This document shows, piece after piece, positions 58,390 through 64,000 of a DNA stretch of 64,000 nt (the stretch's first letter is position 1; each line of letters opens with the position of its first letter). The position numbers were made by a program, and so were the translations under genes. A model generated the notes under the pieces. It saw nothing but the letters and a program-made list of their open reading frames with translations. It had not been told where the DNA came from and ran no database searches. This DNA comes from Sphingobacteriales bacterium (GTDB lineage: Bacteria; Bacteroidota; Bacteroidia; Chitinophagales; UBA2359), in NCBI GenBank assembly GCA_016706405.1, contig JADJJT010000002.1, positions 62,001 through 126,000 of the forward strand, written 5' to 3'.

Positions 58390-60141
58390 CTATGGTTTAA
58401 CTATACTGGCAATTTGTAGTTCGCGGTATTGCTTTTCGTCAATGCCCGATGGCGCGTTAAGCATGGTGTCGCGGCCACTGTTATTTTTAGGAAAGGCAAT
58501 AAAATCGCGGATGCTTTCGCTGCCGCCCAATATAGCACAAAGCCGGTCAAAACCAAAGGCCAGCCCTCCGTGCGGCGGCGCTCCGTACTGAAAAGCTTTC
58601 ATTAAAAATCCAAATTTTTCTTCGGCTTCGGCTTTGCCAATACCCAGCAGTTCAAACATTTTTTCTTGTAATGCGCGCTCGTGTATGCGTATGCTGCCGC
58701 CGGCAATTTCGTTGCCATTCAGCACTAAGTCGTAAGCTTCGGCTTTAAGTTGGTCGGGCGGCGTATTTTCCCATCCGGCGGGCGTTGCTTTAGGGCGTGT
58801 AAATGGGTGGTGGCAAGCAATATAACGTTGGTCTTCCTCTACCCATTCTAACAACGGAAAATCAAGTACCCATAAGGCTTTAAATTCGTTAGGGTTGCGC
58901 AAACCTAATTGGGTGCCAATATGCAGGCGCAACTCGCCAAGTTGTTTGCGCACGCGGTAAGTTTCGCCACTAAGCACCAATAAAAGGTCGCCGGGCTTTG
59001 CCCCCATAGCGGCAGCCCATTGCGCTAAATCGGCCTGGCTATAAAATTTATCAACACTCGATTTGTAGGTGCCGTCGGGTTTGCATTGTACATACACTAA
59101 ACCTTTTGCCCCTATTTGAGGGCGTTTTACCCAGTCGGTTAATTCATCTAATTGTTTGCGGGTATATTCGGCACAATTAGGGGCACAAATACCTACAATT
59201 AGCTCGGCTTCGTCAAAAACTCCGAAACCTTTGCCTTTAGCCAATTGATTAAGCTCGGTAAAGGTTAGGCCAAACCTGATATCGGGCTTATCAATGCCAT
59301 ATAAACGCATGGCGTCGTCGTGGCTCATCCGGACAATTTCGCCTAAATCGTATTGCTTCACGTATTTAAAAATATGTTGCAATAAGGCTTCAAAAAGTTG
59401 CAGCACATCTTCGCGCTCAACAAAAGCCATTTCGCAGTCAATTTGGGTAAACTCAGGCTGGCGGTCGGCGCGCAAATCTTCATCTCTAAAGCAGCGCACA
59501 ATTTGAAAATACTTGTCGTAACCGCTTACCATAAGCAATTGCTTAAACGTTTGCGGACTTTGCGGCAGCGCATAAAACTGTCCTTGGTTCATGCGGCTTG
59601 GTACTACAAAATCGCGCGCACCTTCAGGGGTACTTTTAATTAAAAAAGGCGTTTCAATTTCTAAAAAGCCGTTGTCGCATAAAAAGCGGCGGGTTTCTTG
59701 GGCAATATTATGGCGTAAAATAAGGTTGTTTTGTACAGGCGGACGGCGCAAGTCGAGGTAACGGTATTTCATACGCAGTTCGTCGCCACCGTCTGTTTCG
59801 GTTTCAATGGTAAAGGGTGGCAGTTCGCTGGCGTTAAGCACAGTAAGGGTTTGGGCGGCAATTTCGATATCGCCGGTTGGTAAATTGGCATTTTTGCTGC
59901 TGCGCTCGCATACCACACCCGTAACACTAACCACAAACTCGCGGCCTAATTGATTGGCGGCGTTACAAAGGGCGGCATCGGTTGCCTGGTTAAACACTAA
60001 TTGCGTAATGCCGTAGCGGTCGCGCAAGTCAACAAAGGTCATACCGCCAAGTTGGCGCACCCGGTGTACCCAGCCCGCAAGGGTAGTAGTTTTATTAGTG
60101 TGCGAAAGGCGCAACTCGCCACAGGTATGTGTACGAAACAT
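58390..60141 (-). CDS. aspS: Aspartyl-tRNA synthetase
   Basis: Class II aminoacyl-tRNA synthetase, 583 aa from the ATG at 60141 (MFRTHTCGELRLSHTNKTTT). The longer frame to 60243 has a hydrophobic junk leader and is rejected. The OB-fold anticodon-binding domain has 'GWVHRVRQLGGMTFVDLRDR'. Motif 2 is FRDEDLRADRQPEFTQID and motif 3 is GLAFGFDRLCAILGG. The bacterial-type GAD insertion lies around residues 280-400, and the 'NGNEIAGGSIRIHE' loop is present. A two-element promoter is at 60266-60294. It is divergent from the NYN-domain gene. Confidence 0.95.
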   Translation of the reverse strand: MFRTHTCGELRLSHTNKTTTLAGWVHRVRQLGGMTFVDLRDRYGITQLVFNQATDAALCNAANQLGREFVVSVTGVVCERSSKNANLPTGDIEIAAQTLTVLNASELPPFTIETETDGGDELRMKYRYLDLRRPPVQNNLILRHNIAQETRRFLCDNGFLEIETPFLIKSTPEGARDFVVPSRMNQGQFYALPQSPQTFKQLLMVSGYDKYFQIVRCFRDEDLRADRQPEFTQIDCEMAFVEREDVLQLFEALLQHIFKYVKQYDLGEIVRMSHDDAMRLYGIDKPDIRFGLTFTELNQLAKGKGFGVFDEAELIVGICAPNCAEYTRKQLDELTDWVKRPQIGAKGLVYVQCKPDGTYKSSVDKFYSQADLAQWAAAMGAKPGDLLLVLSGETYRVRKQLGELRLHIGTQLGLRNPNEFKALWVLDFPLLEWVEEDQRYIACHHPFTRPKATPAGWENTPPDQLKAEAYDLVLNGNEIAGGSIRIHERALQEKMFELLGIGKAEAEEKFGFLMKAFQYGAPPHGGLAFGFDRLCAILGGSESIRDFIAFPKNNSGRDTMLNAPSGIDEKQYRELQIASIVKP

Positions 60142-60265
60142 AAGCGTAAAAAAGCCTGGCAAGTTTATGCGTTGTAATTGCCAGAGTATATAATTTATGA
60201 AAAAATAAGATGATGTAAAATGAAATACGATGCACGATACCAAGTAGGGTAGGGCATAAGGCCGG

Positions 60266-60294
60266 CAAAGTTACAGCAAATTTTCCGGATGCAA
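60266..60294 (-). promoter_or_regulatory. Promoter of aspS
   Basis: TTG (60292-60294), 18-nt spacer and TAACTTTG (60266-60273) on the minus strand, ~125 nt upstream of the start. A TCCGGA palindrome lies inside the spacer. Confidence 0.55.
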
Positions 60295-60312
60295 AATACT
60301 TGCGCCTTTTGC

Positions 60313-60342
60313 TTGTACAAAAGCAAACATGCCCTATATTTG
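60313..60342 (+). promoter_or_regulatory. Promoter of the NYN-domain gene
   Basis: TTG (60313-60315), 19-nt spacer and TATATTTG (60335-60342), 19 nt before the ATG at 60362. It is divergent from the aspS promoter. Confidence 0.55.
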
Positions 60343-60361
60343 TGCAAAACTTAAACTACAA

Positions 60362-61201
60362 ATGTCCACAGAAAATAAAATAGCTATTTTAATAGACGGC
60401 GACAACGCCGAAAGCGGACTTATACAGCAATATATTGACGAGGCTGGCAGTTTTGGAAAAGTAACAATAAAACGTATTTATGCCGACTGGACCGATAACA
60501 GCATGAGAAGTTGGAAAGAGCAACTTAACAAACACGCCGTAAGACCCATGCAAAAATTTGCTTATACTACTGCCAAAAACTCGACCGACACCGCCTTAAT
60601 AATTGATGCCATGGACTTGCTGCACTCTAAATTAATTGACGGAATTTGTATTGTTTCGAGCGACAGTGATTATACCGGACTTGCGCACCGCGTTAGGGAA
60701 GAGGGTTTATTTATAATGGGAATTGGCAAATCGCATACTCCGGAAGCCTTTGTAAAAGCTTGTGAAAAGTTTATTTTTTCGGAAATACTTCAACCCGTTG
60801 TCGAAGCGAAAGAAACTAAAGATCCAACAGAGAAGAAAGCAGTTGAAAACAATAAACCGGCTAAAGTTGAACCGGTTATGAGCCGCCAAACACCAAGTTT
60901 GCCCGGACTTAAAATTATTGATAAAATTGATTTAGACGTAATTGGTTTGCTTAAAAACGCAAGTGTAAAGCCTATTAACCTAAAACAAATTGAAACGGCA
61001 TTTGCAATGGTTGTTGATATTGACACGGGGCAAGCCTTATTATCGAGGTTTTCGGAGGCATTGCGCAAAGTTGACCCTACTTTTGACCATAGAAATTTTG
61101 GTTGCAATTCGTTTAAAAAATTTTGTGATTCGCTGTCTCCAAATTATCAAATGGTTACGCATAAAGACGGACTGACTTTTTCGTTGAAAAAAAAGGAGTA
61201 G
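60362..61201 (+). CDS. NYN-domain (LabA/DUF88-like) ribonuclease with OST-HTH/LOTUS domain
   Basis: 279 aa from the ATG at 60362, placed 19 nt after a -7 box (an earlier in-frame ATG at 60329 would lie before the transcription start). Residues 1-140 form a PIN-like NYN domain: IAILIDGDNAESGLI, DTALIIDAMDLLHS and VSSDSDYTGLAHRVREEGL carry the conserved acidic residues that bind metal. A Lys/Glu/Pro-rich linker leads to a C-terminal OST-HTH/LOTUS domain ('LLKNASVKPINLKQIETAF ... FDHRNFGCNSFKKFCDSL'), an RNA-binding winged helix. Likely an RNA-degrading or RNA-regulatory enzyme; the target is unknown. Confidence 0.88.
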   Translation: MSTENKIAILIDGDNAESGLIQQYIDEAGSFGKVTIKRIYADWTDNSMRSWKEQLNKHAVRPMQKFAYTTAKNSTDTALIIDAMDLLHSKLIDGICIVSSDSDYTGLAHRVREEGLFIMGIGKSHTPEAFVKACEKFIFSEILQPVVEAKETKDPTEKKAVENNKPAKVEPVMSRQTPSLPGLKIIDKIDLDVIGLLKNASVKPINLKQIETAFAMVVDIDTGQALLSRFSEALRKVDPTFDHRNFGCNSFKKFCDSLSPNYQMVTHKDGLTFSLKKKE

Positions 61202-61366
61202 GGAACAAAGTTGGCGTTTTCTGCCCCAAGGCTCAATCCGGAATGTAGATTGCTCCTATATTTTAGTTTAGACGGATTTCAAAATATCTAATCTGTTTTT
61301 TTTTAAATAAGCTCAAATGGTATCAATTACGGTTTTTGCTGTATTTTTGTAAAAATTACTTTATTT

Positions 61367-61615
61367 ATGGTGCCCACTATTCAATCCTTACAAAGTCGCA
61401 TCGAACAGCTTGAAATCCTTTTGGAATCACTGAAGGCAGATTTACACGTGTTACAATGCGAGCGTATCCATAATAACAAATCATTAAACATAAGCGACTT
61501 AGGCTACACGCAAGCAGAGGCCTTGGAACTAAGGACTATTCTTAGCAGCATGGAGGAAGATTGGGACGATCCTGAGATGGATATCATGTCAAATATTATT
61601 ATAAATTATAAGTAA
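61367..61615 (+). CDS. Putative antitoxin of a MazEF-like pair
   Basis: 82 aa. The N-terminal half is a coiled coil (IQSLQSRIEQLEILLESLK). The C-terminal half, 'EALELRTILSSMEEDWDDPEMDI', has the E-D-W-x-x-P-E-M-D-I type tail found in antitoxins encoded before PemK/MazF toxins in Bacteroidota and cyanobacteria. It precedes the MazF-like gene by 127 bp on the same strand. There is no standard DNA-binding fold, so autoregulation cannot be inferred. A TATTTTTG -7-like box lies ~25 nt upstream. Confidence 0.65.
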   Translation: MVPTIQSLQSRIEQLEILLESLKADLHVLQCERIHNNKSLNISDLGYTQAEALELRTILSSMEEDWDDPEMDIMSNIIINYK

Positions 61616-61742
61616 AATTAACATCTTTATGCCAATGTATATGCAATTGTCTTGGCGCGAAAACATAGCAACTCTTATGAGTTCTAATCTAAAAATTTTA
61701 AAACAAATTAATTATGCAATTCATTTCTAAATTCCTCCCCCT

Positions 61743-62118
61743 ATGCCGACAGACCCAAGAGCTTTACAGGGCTTACAAAGTGGCGATGTCATTTGGGTGC
61801 CATTCCCAAACTCCGACGGCCAAACTTATAAACTAAGACCTGTAATGGTTATCGTTAATGATGAAACACTGAAACAGCTATGTGTAGCTTGTGTAACAAA
61901 AAAATTAGAACAGGAAACCTTGGTATATAGAAATTCCAACAGAACATCAACCTGTAATGGGTTTGAAATTTAAGTCTATGATTAATTTAGGGAATGTACA
62001 AACAATTAATTACAGCCTAATTAAATTTTTCGAAAAGCAGGGCCAAACCCCAGAGCAATTTAAGGAAAAAATAGGAAAAATAATAGAATCTATAAAAGAA
62101 TCATTATTCTTGAAATAA
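61743..62118 (+). CDS. PemK/MazF-type toxin, frame broken by one indel
   Basis: About 125 aa when restored. The N-terminus shows the PemK/MazF signature 'GDVIWVPFPNSDGQTYKLRP' followed by VMVIVND (beta-strands of the SH3-like barrel). In MazF toxins this fold makes ribosome-independent mRNA cuts. The frame stops at 61973. The family continuation (IEIPTEHQPVMGLKFKSMIN, with the conserved S-M-I near the second active-site strand) lies in the +1 frame from about 61927 after the TATATA at 61924-61929, and ends at 62118. So this copy is either inactivated or mis-sequenced. A terminator follows 6 bp later. It forms a unit with the putative antitoxin. Confidence 0.75.
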
Positions 62119-62121
62119 TAA

Positions 62122-62161
62122 AAAGCAGCAACTCCCAAACAAAAGGTTGCTGCTTTTTTTT
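62122..62161 (+). terminator. Rho-independent terminator of the toxin-antitoxin unit
   Basis: AGCAGCAAC...GTTGCTGCT 9-bp perfect stem followed by seven or more T. Immediately downstream of the restored toxin stop. Confidence 0.85.
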
Positions 62162-62310
62162 ACTTTGTATGACTCGTAGAGCGGTAGCCTAACGGCACTC
62201 GTTTGAATGTTTGAGGCGAGCTGGTTTTTTAGCTATCCGGAAGTAAAAATATTAAATTTAATGATTGTTCAAATGTGCCACCATTTTTTAAAATTGCCTT
62301 CTTAAAAACT

Positions 62311-62787
62311 TTATTTTATAGCGCCTTGATGGCCTAATAATTTGCGTATAATGCCCATTTGCCCAATGTGGTACGACTCGTGAAAATTGTAAAAATTCAT
62401 CCGGCCTAAATTTTTGATTGTTGCTTCGTCGGTTGCACTTAATTGCTCAATTACACCCAAATACAAGGGCTGCGTGGCATCAAACTGAGCTTTTAGGGTT
62501 TCAAAATCAATATAGTTATCAGCCGGGTGGTCGTAAGCGGTGGTGCCGCGGTCGTAAAGGGTTTGGTAGGTTGTAAATTGCTCGTTGGGCAGCAAATGGT
62601 CGGTATTGGTATTAAAATCGCGCAAAATTTCGATCCGCGAAAAAACCAAATGCCCCAACAACCAATTTAAGCTGGCAATTTGGGCTGGCAGGTGCTGTAA
62701 ACTTTCGGCGGCGGTTATTTGCGCTATGTTTTTATGTAGTACACTATGATTTACTTTGGCTGTGTATGCTACCGGGGTAGTGGACAT
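62311..62787 (-). CDS. DinB-family protein
   Basis: 158 aa four-helix-bundle protein of the DinB/YfiT superfamily, whose members are metal-dependent thiol transferases or hydrolases, or uncharacterised. The metal-binding His positions are in NWLLGHLVFSRIE (first His) and FYNFHESYHIGQMGIIRKLLG (H-x3-H in the C-terminal helix). The substrate is unknown. It is followed by the acyltransferase gene on the same strand, 35 bp upstream in transcription order, so the two may be co-transcribed. Confidence 0.85.
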   Translation of the reverse strand: MSTTPVAYTAKVNHSVLHKNIAQITAAESLQHLPAQIASLNWLLGHLVFSRIEILRDFNTNTDHLLPNEQFTTYQTLYDRGTTAYDHPADNYIDFETLKAQFDATQPLYLGVIEQLSATDEATIKNLGRMNFYNFHESYHIGQMGIIRKLLGHQGAIK

Positions 62788-62822
62788 GGTATTGTTTAAT
62801 TTAGGTTGTTTCAGGTTTTAAG

Positions 62823-63677
62823 TTACGAATTTATTTTCTTTAGCACCTTGCGCCACCAAACTTGCTGCTGGTCGTTTTCGCGAATTTGTTTTAGAATTTC
62901 CATCTGTGTTTCAATACTGTCAATTATTTGTTGCCTTAGTTCAAATAAAATTTCGTCACTAAGTTCTTCTTTGTTATTATTTTTATTTTGGTAGAGCGAA
63001 GTGGTAATGGGCTGCCCAAACGAAAAATAAAATTTTTCGGGGCGCGGTATAATGGTATTACCAACACCTTTTACTACGGGTGGCAAGCGTTCACCGTTTT
63101 TTAGCGGACCATTTAATAAGCCCGAAAAATTAAGCAATCGCCCCCAAAACGAATTTAAAATATCGTTGCTGTCTTTAATGATTTCGTAGGCAAAATCCGG
63201 ACCGTAGGCAGCCAAAGGTACAATATCGTAGCCATATTTTATAGCTAATTTTACAAAACCAGTGCGTTGTTTCCAAATAACCTGATGCTGCTCGCCTTTG
63301 CGTTTAAACACCTCGCGGCTACCGCCAGGATAAACCAAAATAAAGGCACCCTCCTGCATTAGTTCGGCGCAGTTTTCGGGCGTTCCGCGCACAACCCCCA
63401 ATTGTTGTACTATATTTCGCCATCCGGGAATTTGATAATGAAAATGGTCGCCCAAAGCCCTCAAAACAATGCCTTTTTTCCGATACAATTTGGTAAAATA
63501 CAAACTAAAATCGAACGCCCCATAAATAGTATGGTTCGCTACCACCATTACCGGATGCGCAGCATCGAGGTTTTCAAGGCCAAAATACTGTGGCGAAAAC
63601 CAAGCGCGCAATGGCTTGGTTAACTGGTGTAATAACTCTGCCGAAGGAGGCGTGTAAAAACGTTCTTGGTCGGTCAT
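62823..63677 (-). CDS. Lysophospholipid acyltransferase (PlsC/LPLAT-like)
   Basis: 284 aa, glycerophospholipid acyltransferase of the MGAT-like LPLAT type. The acyltransferase motif I, normally H-x4-D, appears as 'VANHTIYGAFDFSLY' with wider H-to-D spacing. Motif III is well kept in FILVYPGGSREVFKRKGE (Y-P-G-G-S-R-E), and block IV as FVKLAIKYGYDIVPLAAYG. It likely acts on lysophospholipids or related acceptors at the inner membrane; the substrate is not deducible. It precedes the DinB gene on the same strand (35-bp gap). Confidence 0.85.
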   Translation of the reverse strand: MTDQERFYTPPSAELLHQLTKPLRAWFSPQYFGLENLDAAHPVMVVANHTIYGAFDFSLYFTKLYRKKGIVLRALGDHFHYQIPGWRNIVQQLGVVRGTPENCAELMQEGAFILVYPGGSREVFKRKGEQHQVIWKQRTGFVKLAIKYGYDIVPLAAYGPDFAYEIIKDSNDILNSFWGRLLNFSGLLNGPLKNGERLPPVVKGVGNTIIPRPEKFYFSFGQPITTSLYQNKNNNKEELSDEILFELRQQIIDSIETQMEILKQIRENDQQQVWWRKVLKKINS

Positions 63678-63758
63678 ACCATAGTAAAATAAATAAAAAA
63701 TAATATAATATAGCGGCGGTCGTGCTTTGAATTCGTGCCGTTACCCAATTTTGGGGTA

Positions 63759-64000
63759 TTACAAACTGTTAAAACTAAAACCTATTGAAAAAGGAATAAT
63801 ATCGGGGCCTTCGCCTTTTTTAAACAATGGGGTTAGCGACTGATACCAAAATAAATTAAAATTGGCGTAGCCCACACGCGCGGTATAACCTAACCGGTAT
63901 TTGCTAATATGTGGCAAACGTTTGGTTTTTATAAAAACATTGTCTCCGGTGCCGGCAGTGTTGGTTAAATCCTCGCCTTTGTATTTAATTTTTGAGTCTA
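63759..64000 (-). CDS. C-terminal part of an outer-membrane beta-barrel protein (cut by window edge)
   Basis: The last 80 codons of a minus-strand gene that starts beyond base 64000. The translation has alternating strands such as YRLGYTARVGYANFNLFWYQ and ends in 'PFSIGFSFNSL', i.e. a terminal aromatic-rich amphipathic strand of the kind found in outer-membrane barrels (e.g. PorT/OmpW-like sequences). No specific family can be assigned from so little. It is not co-directional by overlap with the acyltransferase gene (81-bp gap between its stop and the next start). Confidence 0.55.
   Translation of the reverse strand, partial: DSKIKYKGEDLTNTAGTGDNVFIKTKRLPHISKYRLGYTARVGYANFNLFWYQSLTPLFKKGEGPDIIPFSIGFSFNSL

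Noticed and set aside
62168..62240. tRNA-like sequence ('gtagagcggtagcctaacggcactcg')
   Set aside because: D-arm-like text, but no acceptor pairing, anticodon arm or TTC loop could be assembled.

Overview
The window is about 64 kb of AT-rich DNA (roughly 40% GC by eye) from a member of the Bacteroidota, most likely a gliding or filamentous Saprospiria/Chitinophagia-like lineage. Three lines of evidence support this. First, there are many proteins with type IX secretion (T9SS) C-terminal sorting domains of both type A and type B, together with PorP/SprF, PorD (DUF4835) and TamL homologues. Second, there are phylum-typical promoters of the form TTG-N18-21-TAnnTTTG. Third, there are phylum-typical proteins such as a PUR/DUF3276 protein and a choice-of-anchor V protein.

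Layout. 1-6 kb: end of a T9SS-secreted PKD protein, a TlpA thioredoxin, a YjbR protein, malic enzyme, tRNA-Pro(CGG), an Asn/Gln/Tyr-rich secreted protein and mutY. 6-18 kb: a helical-repeat-like protein, a very large secreted subtilisin with a type B sorting domain, an M61 peptidase, dtd and dnaA. 19-31 kb: one adhesin of about 3,950 residues with SprB-type repeats, a PGRS-like Gly-rich insert and a type B sorting domain. 31-35 kb: an overlapping two-gene unit on the minus strand, a glycine-zipper/coiled-coil membrane protein followed by an NB-ARC/TPR (NLR-like STAND) protein whose sensor is 13 near-identical 42-residue repeats. This unit is the best candidate for an undescribed, probably anti-phage, system. 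It is bordered by a complete 949-bp IS5-family insertion sequence (35100-36048, TTA target duplication). 36-48 kb: mdh, a SprB-repeat protein, ybeY, a glucosaminidase/LysM cell-wall hydrolase, proline dehydrogenase, a PUR nucleic-acid-binding protein, an ABC exporter, a choice-of-anchor V protein and purM. 48-58 kb: a type B T9SS substrate paired with PorP/SprF, TamL, trmN6, a PaaE-like reductase, HU and PorD. 58-64 kb: aspS divergent from a NYN-LOTUS protein, a MazEF-like toxin-antitoxin pair, DinB, an acyltransferase and the end of an outer-membrane barrel protein.

Two properties cut across the window. The palindrome TCCGGA is strongly over-represented (about 94 copies by eye against about 9 expected), including in AT-rich intergenic DNA. 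In addition, seven loci carry about ten single-base indels that split otherwise intact reading frames, mostly at homopolymers: mutY, the subtilisin, the adhesin (four), the NB-ARC/TPR gene, the transposase, the 48.5-kb T9SS protein and the MazF-like toxin. I treat most as probable sequence errors and annotate the restored genes, except that the transposase shift may be programmed.

Many of the products serve the cell surface: T9SS machinery or accessory proteins (PorP/SprF, PorD, TamL) and at least six T9SS cargo proteins. Central metabolism and information processing are represented by scattered single genes, mostly with their own promoter and terminator rather than in long operons.
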